This document shows, piece by piece, positions 1 through 10,676 of a stretch of 64,000 nt of DNA (its first letter is position 1; each line of letters opens with the position of its first letter). Below the pieces are notes generated by a model. It had not been told where the DNA came from. It saw nothing but the letters and a program-made list of their open reading frames with translations, and made no database searches. A program made the translations under genes and the position numbers. This DNA comes from Carnegiea gigantea (taxonomy: Eukaryota; Streptophyta; Magnoliopsida; Caryophyllales; Cactaceae). Location of the stretch: NCBI GenBank assembly GCA_029747015.1, contig JAKOGI010002724.1:26461-90460 (forward strand), given 5' to 3'.

Positions 1-454
1 TTTATGATGTATCTTCATTAGATTGTGAGTCATGTAAGTTTGCAAAACACCACCTTTTTTCATTGGGTCTTAGAATGGATAGGCGAGTTACTTCTACTTT
101 TGAGTTAGTTCATTCAAATGTTTGGGGGCCTTGTCCTATCGAGTAAAAATTTGAGTTCAGATATTTTGTTACTTTATTGGATGATTTGTCTAGAATGACG
201 TGGACTTACTTTATGAAAAATCGGTTCAAAGCGTTGTCTCATTTTTGTTCCTTTTGTTGTGAAGCCAAGACTCAGTTTAATGCTTGTGTACACGTAGTAA
301 GGAGCGGCAATGCTAAAGAATACATGCTAGACTCATTTTAGAATTTTCTAACTTAGAATGGGATTCTTTACCAATCTTCTTGTGTTGATGCACCTTCTTA
401 GAATGGAGTTACGAAGAGAAAGAATAGGCATTTACTTGAAACAACCAAGTTGTT

Positions 455-742
455 TTGTTCCAAATGAAGGTTCCTAAGCAATTTTGGGCAAATGCTATTT
501 CAACAACTTATTTCTTAATCAATCGTACGTCATTGACAAAGCTCAATGGTGATATTTCATATAGTGTCCTCTTTCCGAACAAATCACTCTTCTTGGTAGA
601 AGCACCTGGTCTGTTCAGGACGTATGACCTTAAGTTACTAAGCTTGACCCAAAAGCACTCAAATGTGTCTTCTTGGGATACACTCACATTAAGAACGGGT
701 ATCGCTAGTATCTCGAAAAATATATTTTGTCAACTAATGTAG
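455..742 (+). pseudogene. copia integrase C-terminal fragment
   Basis: This fragment of the copia integrase carries the conserved stretch KQFWANAISTTYFLINR, followed by a proline-poor copy of the usual 'G(D/N)IPYSVLFPNKSLF' segment. The reading frame then shifts: the following 'vfgc..' block and the DPKALKC-like block are present only in altered frames. The stop after about 95 codons is therefore secondary. It would have acted in cDNA integration as part of Pol. It is non-functional as seen. Confidence 0.8.
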
Positions 743-1119
743 TGTTTTCAAAGAAAACGCCATTCTTTCACCACTCTAAAGCATTCTACTAAGCAACCCA
801 ATGAGGGTGTTTCACCTACATCTCTAAGTTCTAAGCAACCAACAATTAGTGATCCTCCACCAATAAAGCCGCCAATAGTTTAAGTCTATTCTAGAGGACA
901 AGAGACCAATAATATATGTTTTGCACCACTTCATCATATGATCCTCCTCCAAATGATCTTGGTCTTTTTATAGCCTCTGCAAAGGTAAATGATTGTGCAC
1001 CCTTCCCAAATCTGCTTATCCCATTGCTAATTTTGTTTCATATGATCATTTATCCCCTTCTTCTAGCTCCTCAATTACTTCTCTAGACTCTGTATCTATA
1101 CCTAAGACAATTAAGGAGA

Positions 1120-1410
1120 CTTTCAGTCGCCCTGGGTGGTACAATGTAATGCTTAAGGAGATCAATGCTTTAAAGGAGAATCATGCTTGGGATTCGGTTT
1201 ATTTACCTAAAGGTAAGAAAGCTGTGGTGTAAATGGGTCTTTTTAGTCAAAGTTAGTCCTGATGATTCTGTGGTAAGACTCAAAGCTAGATTGGTGGCTA
1301 AAGGATATGCTCAAACTTACAGGGTAGATTATTCTGATACCTTCTCCCTAGTGGCCAAAATGAATTTAGTTTGTCTTTTCATATCCATAACTGCTTCTGA
1401 AAACTAGCCT
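1120..1410 (+). pseudogene. copia reverse transcriptase N-terminal fragment
   Basis: The block reads PGWYNVMLKEINALKENHAWD, then crosses a frame change near 1210. It continues as KWVFLVKVSPDDSVVRLKARLVAKGYAQTYRVDYSDTFSLVAKM. This is the classic copia RT entry (W..A...E..AL..N.TW, then KWV...K...DG...R.KARLVAKGY.Q). A stop follows at about 1406, before the conserved QLDIKNAF motif, which remains readable downstream to about 1460. The YVDD-type box is reduced to a YFDDIIII-like remnant near 1670-1690. Confidence 0.85.
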
Positions 1411-2674
1411 TTACACCAATTGGACATCAAGAATGCATTCTTCTATAGCGATCTCTAAGAAGAGGGGTATATGGAGCAAGCACTTGGGTTTGTTACTCAA
1501 GAAAGTATGGGAAAGTTTATCATTTGAAGAAATCTCTATATAGTTTGAAGCAAAGTCCGTGCTTGGTTTGGCAAGTTTAGCAAAGTAACTTAGGAGTTTT
1601 AGTTGAAAAAGAGCAAATGTGATTACTCAATTTTCTATAGACAATCAACATCATTCTTCCCATTGTATATTTTGATGATATTATCATTATAGGAGATGCA
1701 TATTCAAGGATCTCTTCTTAAGAGTCATTCTTACATAATAAGTTTCATATAAAAGACTTGGTAGCTTGAGAGTAGAAGTAACAAGAAGCAACAAAGAAAT
1801 TTTCTTATCCCAAAGAAAATATGTTCTTGACTTGCTCGCAGAGACTAGAAAGATAAGAGCCAAGCCCTGTAGTACTCCAATGATTCCAATGGTTCCTAAT
1901 GTACATCTTGCAAAAGATAATGGTGATCTCTTTGATGATCCAGAAACATATTGAAGGTTGGTTAGGAGATTGAACTATCTCACTATAACTCATTCGGACA
2001 TTGCTTATGTATGAGTATTGTTAATTATTAGCTAATTTATGTCTGCACCTATAGTCAAACATTTGACAGCCCTCGAGCATACCTTATGTTTCTTGAAAAG
2101 GGCTTCTTATGTTACTTGAAAAGGGCTTCTGTCCTTGGCATACTATATAGAAATCATGGCCGCACTAGCTCCGAGTGCTTTGTAGATGCAGATTAGGTTG
2201 GGTTCAAAATTGATAGAGATCCACTTTAAGCTATTGCTTTTTTTTTTTAAAACCTAGTGTCATGGATGAGTAAGAAGCAGAATATAGTGCCCAGATCCAG
2301 TGCAGAAATTTTGAATACTGGCACAATCCACTTGTAAAATTTTATGGATACATCTCCTTTTAATTAAGTTGGTTTGAAGTCTGTTACTGGCAAAACTCTA
2401 CTGAGGTTGTTCTCTATATTGCCTTGAACTCAGTATATCACGAATGAACCAAACACATCACAGTTGACTCTCACTTTAATCGTGAGAAGATCCAAGAGAA
2501 TTTGATTTCCAACGGGTATGTAAAGACATGAGAGTAACTAAGTGAACCAATTCTTTCATTTTCTTGGTCACTGGTCATCAGTCATGAGTATATATTTATA
2601 AAAGCATTAAATGGGATTTGAGTTTATTATCTTCATAATAAGCTGGGCATGATTATACATCTATGCGCCAACTT

Positions 2675-2683
2675 AAGGGGGAG
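2675..2683 (+). other. Polypurine tract of copia copy A
   Basis: A purine run (AAGGGGGAG) sits immediately upstream of the LTR start TGTTACAG. This is the position and composition expected of the plus-strand primer site of a copia element. Confidence 0.85.
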
Positions 2684-2843
2684 TGTTACAGTTGTATATT
2701 ATCTATAGATTGGCTTTCCTTATATTCTTAGCAAGATTATATGCTTTCCTTGTACTTTTAGTAAGATCCTATGTAGCTAATAGTTAGCAGTAATTCCAGC
2801 ATAAAATATAGTTGTTACCATAGCTAGAGCCCCTTGTAACTGC

Positions 2844-2908
<65 letters not shown>

Positions 2909-2989
2909 TGTGTCTGTGTGTCTGTGTCTGTGTCTGTGTCTATGTGTCTGTGTCTGTGTGTGTGTGTGTGTGTCTCTGTGTGTGTGTGT

Positions 2990-3032
<43 letters not shown>

Positions 3033-3158
3033 TATGTATGTATGTATATACGTATGCACGCGCGTGTGCACGCACACACACGCACATATATGTATGTGTG
3101 TGTGTTTGTATTGAATAAAATTATCAGAAAGCGGTCTTTCACTTTTTGTCCATTTACA
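2684..3158 (+). mobile_element. 3' LTR of copia copy A, enlarged by an internal microsatellite
   Basis: The LTR begins TGTTACAG after the polypurine tract and ends ...CCATTTACA. Its last ~50 bp (from TATTGAATAAAATTATCAG onward) align with the end of the reverse-complemented LTR at 7288-7513. Between the shared flanks lies a TG/CA microsatellite of about 270 bp that the other LTR lacks. The LTR is therefore 475 bp against 226 bp for its relative. Confidence 0.8.
2846..3114. repeat. Compound TG / TGTC / CA / TATG microsatellite
   Basis: A long (TG)n run grades into TGTCTG interruptions. It then switches to (CA)n at about 2994-3028, followed by GTAT and ACGC-type units. The strand switch makes it partly self-complementary. 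Open frames across it (poly Cys-Val, poly His-Thr) are artefacts of the repeat. Confidence 0.97.
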
Positions 3159-3365
3159 AATATAAACAAAGATACACTGACAGCTACAAGGGAAGGAAAT
3201 GCTGACTATGTTAACTAGCTATGCTTTAGGTTGTAATTACTCCTAACAATTAGCTGCCTATAATCTTCCTAAATATAAAGAAATATATGCTTTTGCTATG
3301 AACATAAGGAAAGTAAATTTGTAGCTAATATACAACTAATATATAGCTAACATACAGATGTAACA
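3159..3365 (-). mobile_element. Truncated 3' LTR of copia copy B
   Basis: On the minus strand it starts TGTTACATC at 3365 and follows the LTR of 7288-7513 to the 'TTTATAT' stretch near 3160. It lacks the last ~50 bp. At that point it abuts the intact end of copy A's LTR. Confidence 0.7.
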
Positions 3366-3847
3366 CTCTCGTAGAAGATAGAACATAGGAGCTAATCATG
3401 CCTTGCTTGTTACAGAGATATTCAACTTGGGTCCGATTTAATGCTTTGGTGAATGTATCACCTAGCTCGTATCTTGTCTTTACAGAACCAGTCGAGATTA
3501 AATTTTCTTGGATCTTCTCATAGATAAAACGACAATCAACCTCGATGTGTTTGTTTCATTAGCGATACACTAGATTTGAGGCAATATGGAGAGCAACCTA
3601 GGAGAGTTTTGGTGGCGACAGAGGCTTTAAACCAACTTTAATTAAATATGATGTATCCATAATCACATGTGGACTGTGTCATAGCCCTCTTTACTCAGAT
3701 TCTGCATTAAATCAAGATGCAACATTACCTACTTCAATTGAATATGAGGGTATTCACAAAATTTCACATGTGGACTGTACCATAGGCCTAAACCAGATCC
3801 TGCACTGTATTTGGAAGCAACATTCTGCTTGTTACTCCTGCACAATA

Positions 3848-4078
3848 CTAGGTTTTCATGTATAGATTCAGCCCAATCCTAATTAGGATCTGTGAAACAC
3901 TCAATGTGAGCGTGCCTATGATTGCTATACAATATACTAATTCCAGGAGCCCTTTTAAGTAATAAAACATATGCACTGGGGCTGCCATGCCCCATGTTTG
4001 ACTATAGGCGATAAACTGCTTAGTATTAATACTAACTGTATAAGCAATGTTTGGACAAGTCATGGTGAGATAGTTCAA
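3848..4078 (-). pseudogene. copia RNase H-region fragment
   Basis: The minus-strand residues MNYLTMTCPNIAYTVSIN, then QTWGMAAPVHMFYYLKG, match the RT/RNase H connection of copia Pol. The usual form is 'LNYLT.TRPDI.YAVS..SQFM..P...H..A..R.L.YLKG'. The fragment is bounded by stops, and the catalytic RNase H residues downstream are not in one frame. Its context is the 3' end of copy B. Confidence 0.75.
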
Positions 4079-4662
4079 TCTCTCAACTAACCTTCTGGAT
4101 CATTAAAAGGATGACCTATCATATTTTGCAAGATGTACATTAGGAAGCATAGGAGAACTGCATGGCTCCCATCCTATCTGTCCAGTTTTTACAAGCAAGT
4201 CTATAACTTGTTTTCTTTAAGACAAGAGAATTCCGTTCTTACTTCTTATTACTTATACCCCCAAGAAGTATTTTAGCTAGCCTAAATCTTTTACATGAAA
4301 TTTATTATGCAAGAATGATTTAGAGAGAAGATCTCTAAGAGAAGAGATCCTTGCATAATCATCTCCTATAGTGACTAAAGACAATATGATTAATATACGC
4401 AAGAAGAATGATGTAAACTACTGAGTATCTGTAGAAGATTGAGTGATCACACTTGTTCTTTTTAGTCCAAACTCATAAATGACTTCACTGAAGTTGCCAG
4501 ACTAGGCATGAGGAATTTGTTCCAAACCATGTAGAGATTTCCTCAAATCACAGACTTTTAATGCACCCACAAGGCAACAAACCTAGGTGGTTGGTTCATA
4601 TGTACTTCCTCCTAGATATTGCCATCGGGGAATGCATTATTGATGTCTAACTAGCATATGGG

Positions 4663-4860
4663 CTAATTTTGAGAAGGAGCCATGGATATAAAAAGACGAA
4701 CAAAATAATCCACCTGGTTTTCCACTCCGTAAACTTGATCATATCCTTTAGCAACCAATCTAGCTTTAAGTATTTCCCTATAATTGTTTAGATTGACTTT
4801 GATTACAAAGACCCATTTACACCCACAAGGCCACAACTTTCTTTGCTTTGGGTAAATCAA
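4663..4860 (-). pseudogene. copia reverse transcriptase fragment of copy B
   Basis: It shows CKWVFVIKVNLNN...LKARLVAKGYDQVYGV, the conserved N-terminal RT block of copia Pol. The stretch after it has lost the usual 'F..TFSPV.K...VR' motif by small deletions. It is the homologue of 1120-1410 on the other strand. Non-functional. Confidence 0.85.
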
Positions 4861-5023
4861 CCATATCCGAAGTGTGATTCTCCTTTAACGCATTAATCTC
4901 CTCAAGCACACAAGCATCGCTTGTAATAGCCATAGTGACTCAAAGCCTCATTAATAGTCTTGAGTGTAGATAGAGAGTCTAGAGATGTAAGTGAAGATCT
5001 AGATAAAGAAGATAAGTGATCAA

Positions 5024-5245
5024 TTAAGTAAAATTAGCAATGACATAAGTAGATTTAGGAAGGGTGCATAGACGTTTACCTTTGCAGAGACTAGTAGCAA
5101 AATCGAGGTACTTTAGAGGAAGGTCAGACGATAAAGGAACATGTGTAAGCCATATATCACTAGTCTCTTGTCTTCTAGAATAGCCTTGAATTGGTGGCTC
5201 TGCTGGTGCAGGGGGATCATAAACTGGTTGCTCGGGGGCGATCAT
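5024..5245 (-). pseudogene. copia integrase-RT linker fragment of copy B
   Basis: This is a proline-rich linker (PVYDPPAPAEPPIQGYSRRQET) leading to CTLPKSTYVIANFT. The latter corresponds to CTLPKSAYPIANFVSYDH in copy A at about 995-1045. Shared linker residues are good evidence that copies A and B are one family. It is not a host gene. Confidence 0.75.
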
Positions 5246-7274
5246 AAATTGGTTGCTCGGAAGTACTTATAGGAATACAAGTATCAACCCAATCACTTGG
5301 GGTGGTGAAAGTATAAATAAGCCAATCATCTTCCTCCTTTCGACTTGTAGAAGTGGGAAAAGAGGAAATGAATAGTATGCTCTAAAAAACGCAACATCAA
5401 CAGACACGATATATCTTCTAGGATCAGGAGAATAATACCCATACCCTTTCTGAATGCGAGAATATCTTAAGAGGAGACATCTTAGTGCTTTAAGTGAAAC
5501 TTAGTAACTTAGGGACATGCATCTCAAACACAAAAGACATTGTCAAATATTTATGACTCTATTAGGAAAAGTAACTTGTCAGGAAAGAGAACATTGAACA
5601 GGACATCAACATTGAGCACTCTCGATGGCATACGATTAATCAAGCAACAAGGTGTGGTTACGACATCAACCTAAACCTAGTTAGGAACCTTCATTCGGAA
5701 TAAAAGAGCTTGGGCTGTTTCAAGTAAGTGTCTATTATTTCTCTCAGCAATCCCATTTTGAAAAGGCATATCAGCACAAGAAGATCGATGAAGAATTCCA
5801 TTTTGAGTCATGTAGACATGCATTCTACGTTGCTCCTTAATATGCGCAAATAAACATTAAATTGAGTCTTAACTTCAACGTGGAAGGCATATAAATTAGA
5901 GAACACTTCAGATCCATTTTTCATAACATAAATCCACTCCCTTTTAGAAAATCATCCACAAAAGGAACAAAATATCTAAACCCTGCTTTTTTGGCTCAAT
6001 AGGACAAGATCTCCAATGATGGGAATGAATTGACTCCAAAGCAAAATTAACTCTCCATTCTAGGGCCTAATGGGCTACAATGTTAGCAAACAAACATGGT
6101 TTACAATCTAAAGAAGATACATTGTAGAACTAAGGATGCAACTTCATTAACATAGCGCGACGAGGATGCCCCAAGTGAAAACGTGCTTCAAATGAAGAGG
6201 TGGCACTAGAACAATTAACTAATCTAGGGGCCTATGTATCAAGAATGTAGAGCACATCAAATATGTACCCTATACCAATAAATTCATTTGCAATACGATC
6301 CTGGAGAAGACAATGATCAGGAAAGAATAAGGTATAATAGTTGAGTTCTTTAGTAAGTCTATTGACAGAGATCAATTGAAGGGAAGATTGGGCAAACTGA
6401 GTCCATATGGTAAGGTAATGGATGAGGCTTGTTTAATGGCCATCGATCACACAATAGTATAGGTTAAAGGTTGACCGGTCTGTTGTGATTGTAGGAGAGG
6501 GTGCTCTATGTGATTGAAAACTAGAGAAAATTTTGGGATTACCTGTATTGTGTTCAGTGGCCCCAGAATAAGTGACCCATTTTTTTGAGAGGAGAGATAT
6601 GCCTTTACCTGACTTGGTTACTGGTTATTACAGTAGAGAAAGCAATGATCCTTGATCCTCAGAGAATTTAGCATACTCATCTACTGAGATTGTGACAGTC
6701 TTCTCAGAAGATGAATTGGGAGCGCCAACGACATTATCAATCTGAGTCTTGATTGTGATTTGGTAATTTCTTACAGTGTCACTTTGTTGAGTCATTGTTT
6801 ATGGTTGTCTATAGCCTTCTTCCTCAGTCCCTCCTACTTTGGCCACAATAACACTAATTTGCTGAGTAGATGGAGTAGTCTACGTGCGAAGTACTCTACT
6901 AAAGACATCCTTAAGGGAAGTGATCTTAAGAACCTGAGAGAATTTCGTATTTAGCAGCCTCGAATTCAAAACTGTGATATCAGAGCTAAATGGCAAAAGC
7001 ATATCTAGTACTTACGAGGTCTTCTTGAAGTCCATGAAGTAAGCTATGAGTGATTTGCCTTCCTTTTTAGCAAGATAGAAGGCCCTACAAACTTCATAAA
7101 TTCGAGATATGTTGCCTCACCAGAATATAAGAATTCTAAATGCGCCATTCCAAAAATTTGCAATCACTAATCAAGTGAATGTCTTCACTATCCATGAAAG
7201 TTCTATTTTGTGAGAAAACACATGCATCCTCCCTTAACCATGGTTGTTTAGTATCATCACTGGGGCAATCACTT

Positions 7275-7287
7275 GACAATGATACCA
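7275..7287 (-). other. Primer-binding site of copia copy B
   Basis: Directly after the LTR end (...TTTACA on the minus strand) comes TGGTATCA. This matches the 3' end complement of initiator-Met tRNA, used by most plant copia elements. Confidence 0.8.
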
Positions 7288-7513
7288 TGTAAACGAACAG
7301 AAAGTGAAAGAATACTTTCTTGATGATTCTATTCGATATAAACACAGATTATATAATTACTAGGGACTCTTAGCTATAGTAACTACCTATCATTTAGGCT
7401 GAAATTGCTCCTTACAATTACCTGCCTATAATCTTGCTAAGAATACAAGGAAACCTATAATGTTACTAAGAACATAACGAAAGTAATTATGCTACTAACA
7501 TATAGCTGCAACA
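7288..7513 (-). mobile_element. 5' LTR of copia copy B
   Basis: On the minus strand it runs from TGTTGCAGC to TTTACA and is followed at once by the primer-binding site. It aligns with 2684-3158 and with 3159-3365. Confidence 0.8.
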
Positions 7514-7620
7514 TAGAAGAGTTTTCTCAACTCTTCTCATACAGCTGCAACTGAGAGGAGTTCTCTCAACTCTCATATACAGCTACAAACATACAAGAAT
7601 TCTCTCAACTCTCCTGTGTC
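7514..7620. repeat. Short imperfect tandem repeats
   Basis: About three copies of a ~40-bp unit containing TTCTCTCAACTCT and CAGCTGCAAC/CAGCTACAA lie just outside the copia LTR. No function is evident. Confidence 0.6.
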
Positions 7621-8372
7621 ACAATGATACAAGAGTATGAAAATATGATTTGAGTGAAGTACAATATACATTTGAGGGTAATGGTTGAATCACCTGTGTT
7701 GCTTTGCCCTTGTCTTCAATAGTTAGGTCTTCTATTTATAGAGCTCTTAGCTATATTAGACTGTTGGAGAGATTAGCTAACCATTGTAATGAAGTGAAGT
7801 AGCTTTGTCCCTGTGATTTGCAAACTGCAATGCATTGGTTACCAAAAAGTACAGAGACAAATCCCCTTTTATTCCACCTAAAGTGGCTTGAATTGCAAAG
7901 TATTAAATGTGTTAGGCTTGAAAATTGCTGTAGTAAAGGTAAGACTTTTTGACCTTGTGAGCAACATTCTTTGCTACACCAGGCTAAGCTACTTCTATAT
8001 CGATAATTAGGATGGTTTCCCACACTGGTACATTTTTGAACATTTGACATGAACTGCTTTTTGGCTCGAATCTCTATTGCTTGCATATTCAACTCATTTC
8101 AAGGTGCAAATTTAAACTAGTTAGCGTTCAAATATTTGGCTGAATAAGATACAAGAATAATACTAAATGCACTTCATTCCAATAAATATATTCTCATGTT
8201 AAGTTCAACCATTGAAAATAAATGAGATGTAAAGGGGTATATCCTATATTCCCAATTTATATAGGAATAACCTGGATATGATTTTTCACCCATAAAATCT
8301 TTTTTTTCCCGTATTCTCCAAACTTAATTAATTGTGCGCATTGAATAGTTGGGTTACTAGAAATACTTCATG
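7621..8372. other. Unassigned intergenic stretch
   Basis: No convincing gene or element is seen. A 113-codon open frame on the minus strand (7751-8092) has no recognisable domain and is probably chance. Confidence 0.5.
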
Positions 8373-8375
8373 TTA

Positions 8376-9055
8376 GAGTCTTTTCTTTTCGTTGGTAAAT
8401 CCCATTTTACCAATATCAACCAACTTCAACCAACTTCAACCCATCAACCCAATTGTAACAACTCTAACAAAAAAGCTGCAACTTCAACTACTTTTAACCC
8501 ACTTCAACCAACTTCTACCCATCTCCTTCAAAATTTTCACAATTTTTAAGTTATCATGACAATTATGTTTTCAACCAAAAAAATACCTTGCAATTTTTTT
8601 TTTGCTGGTGTATTGAAGTAGTAATTTATAAATTATTATGTAAAAATTATACGTAAAACATTTCCTTAATAAATACATTAAAAAATCTCATAAATTATTT
8701 TTTTTGATGCAAAAAGTCATAAATAATTTAAAAGTTAACGAATTAGCATTTACAACAACACTTATTAAACTATTAAACAAATGTAATTAAATTTACCAAA
8801 TCTTGTTACTTTTTAAAATTTTGAGAAACATTATGCCAAAAACTAAGCCAAAAAAAATTATTCCGCCTTTTTTATATTAACCAACTTTTACACATTATAC
8901 CCAAAAAAATATACAAACTACTACAAATTTCAACTCACTTCAATCCACTTTTACCCAATTCAACCCAAAAAAAACCAACTTCAACTAACTTCTACCAGTC
9001 TTAACCAACTTTACCCATTTACCAACCCCAATATCCCAATGAAAAGAATAGGCCC
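8376..9055. mobile_element. Harbinger/Tourist-type MITE with CAACTTCAACC-rich interior
   Basis: The ends are inverted: GAGTCTTTTCTTTTCGTTGG on the left and, reverse-complemented, GGGCCTATTCTTTTCATTGG on the right. TTA is duplicated on both sides (8373-8375 and 9056-9058). A 3-bp TWA duplication with GGG(C/T)C-like ends is the PIF/Harbinger signature. The interior has irregular CAACTTCAACCCA units at both ends and an AT-rich middle, with no transposase. Confidence 0.75.
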
Positions 9056-9058
9056 TTA

Positions 9059-9842
9059 GTGTGATATGGGTAGTAACTCTAACGAAAGTGAGACTTTCAG
9101 TCAGATCCCTAACTATGAGTTTGAGATACTCTGACATAAAGTCAGAGGTATCTCATTTTGTTCTTTTAGACTTTCGGTCACTTGCTCATGGTTGCTTGTT
9201 TGAGTCACTTTGAAATCTTTGTTACACATGAAATGGCCTGACTTTGACCTTTGAATTACTCAAATCCTACTCATATTGACTTATAAGCTGGTGTGATTTA
9301 GGTGAGCATGATCATTGAGAAATTGTCCAAGTCTAGTATGATTCATACATGTTCAATTTCATATGAATGAATTTGAATTAAATCAAAATTCATATAGAGA
9401 TCAGGTATGAACAGTTGATTTCGATAATAAAATCATGGTGAGAGCTTCCATGGCCTTTTATTTCAAATGTTCTAAACATTTTCAAATCTAACTTACGGAA
9501 ATCTCTTTGTGAGTCATTTAAATAGAGCCTCTATATTCTTTCTTTCTTTCTTTCTTCTTCTTTTTTTTGGGGGGGGTTGGGGTTGGGGGGGTGAACAGAG
9601 CCTCTCTACTTCTCATGGTTCTAGGGGTCCATAACAGAAGGTGGTTGCTCTCATGTCTTATGTTTATTCTTCATTATATTATACGGCAGGGCCATGATAC
9701 ATGGTTTGTTTGGCATCATTCTTAATTTCAACTACCTTGGGTTATGATAGTCGCAAAGTGTTACACATTGTTGTATTACTTGTTTCAGGCTTCAGTTTGT
9801 GATTCAAATTGCATCTACGTAGTAACTGATTTTTCTTTGCAG
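9059..9842. other. Sequence upstream of first visible PES-like exon
   Basis: Probably intron. It holds a (CTTT)n/poly-G low-complexity stretch at about 9537-9596. The splice acceptor TTTTTCTTTGCAG ends at 9842. I looked here for exons of the N-terminal hydrolase half of the PES family and found none. Confidence 0.5.
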
Positions 9843-9951
9843 CGAAAGAGATCCATTTTTTCTAAGTCAAGAGGAAGACAAAAGGCTTAACAGTCTAATA
9901 CCAAACTGTGCGATCTGGAAATTTAATGACAAGGGTTATTTCTTGTTCTTG
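9843..9951 (+). CDS. PES-like exon 1 of those visible
   Basis: It encodes ERDPFFLSQEEDKRLNSLIP then NCAIWKFNDKGYFLFL, the linker between the hydrolase and acyltransferase halves. The acceptor is TTTGCAG|C and the donor TTG|GTAGGC. One base at its start completes a codon of a missing upstream exon; it ends in phase 0. Confidence 0.85.
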
Positions 9952-10086
9952 GTAGGCTGCTCTCCCTCCCTGAGCCTCTCGATCTCGTAATCTAACTCAC
10001 TTCCTTTGTTTGCTCATCTGTTCTTCATATTGCTTATTTGTGAGCAATGCATGGGGGTATTTGATATGCATTTATGGATAGCATTC

Positions 10087-10305
10087 TGTTGAACTACGGA
10101 GTCAAAAAAAGGGCAACCTCGTGAACAAGTATCCCACATTCAGGTAGAGTCTAGGGAAGGGCCCCGCCCCAAGGGATGTATTATAGGCAGCCTATCCTGA
10201 CTTTGTCAGTGGTTGATTCCAAAGCTCGAACCCGTGACCTTTTGGTCACACGGAGATAACCTTACCATTACTCCAAGGCTTCCCTTCAATGTTGAACTAC
10301 TGAGT
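10087..10305 (-). mobile_element. Au-type SINE with 16-bp target duplications
   Basis: The body (10103-10289, minus strand) starts GAAGGGAAGCCTTGGAG. It carries an A box (GGAGTAATGGTAAGG) and a B box (GGTCACGGGTTCGAGC), the tRNA-derived RNA polymerase III promoter, and ends GGGCAACCTCGTG..., reading into a T run. It matches the conserved plant Au SINE layout. Flanking direct repeats TGTTGAACTACGGAGT (10087-10102) and TGTTGAACTACTGAGT (10290-10305) differ at one base. It lies in intron 1 of the PES-like gene, antisense to it. Confidence 0.9.
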
Positions 10306-10676
10306 GTAGGGTGTAAAAGGACTATAAAACATCTTCCTATGAGAATGTCAATTGTTTCATACAGTGGTAGAATTTCTAAAATTTACATCCAAATATTTGT
10401 TGTCTCCTTGGTTTTCTTTTCCTTGTTCAACAATGAGGCTAAAGAATAGATTGGAACACTACTTGGAGACAAAAGAAGTAAGTGCAGCATTGTCATAGAA
10501 CTCCCTGAGGTCCCATTTGGTAAGCAGCTGCAGTGACATAAGTTATTGCTTTGAATTAACTTTCTTGCTTAAAAAAGAGTAGAAACTATAGGACATGAAT
10601 TAATGAATGTAAACTTTCTTTATGTTTCATATTTCTAGACAGCAGCAAACTTTGGGCGATTTTTTTGTGTAGGGGC

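Larger units (their letters stand above)
1..3158 (+). mobile_element. Decayed Ty1/copia retrotransposon (copy A), 5' side cut by window edge
   Basis: Plus-strand copia polyprotein remnants run in the order integrase, reverse transcriptase, RNase H. They are followed by a polypurine tract and a 3' LTR, which is the Ty1/copia order. Integrase-like residues (CESCKFAKHH, then KVPKQFWANAISTTYFLINR near 475-530) lead into RT (KARLVAKGYAQ near 1281-1313, then QLDIKNAFFYSDL near 1420). Several stops and frame changes break the frame, so no intact polyprotein remains. The 5' LTR, gag and protease lie outside the window. The LTR is of the same family as that of the inverted neighbour. Family assignment is firm; lineage is not determined. 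Confidence 0.9.
3159..7513 (-). mobile_element. Decayed Ty1/copia retrotransposon (copy B), inverted relative to copy A
   Basis: A minus-strand copia element reads from a 5' LTR (7288-7513) through a primer-binding site, gag/integrase remnants, RT and RNase H to a truncated 3' LTR (3159-3365). It belongs to the same family as copy A: both encode the linker residues CTLPKS and the RT block KARLVAKGY. They lie tail to tail, with 3' ends meeting at about 3158. Stops and frameshifts are frequent throughout, and integrase (about 5600-6200) and gag (about 6250-7280) are recognisable only in pieces. It cannot encode a working polyprotein as read. Confidence 0.88.

Noticed and set aside
2777..3218. 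Overlapping open frames rich in Cys-Val or His-Thr on both strands
   Set aside because: They are translations of the TG/CA microsatellite, not genes.
7751..8092. 113-codon minus-strand open frame
   Set aside because: No recognisable domain, no conserved context and no codon bias; it lies between element remnants.
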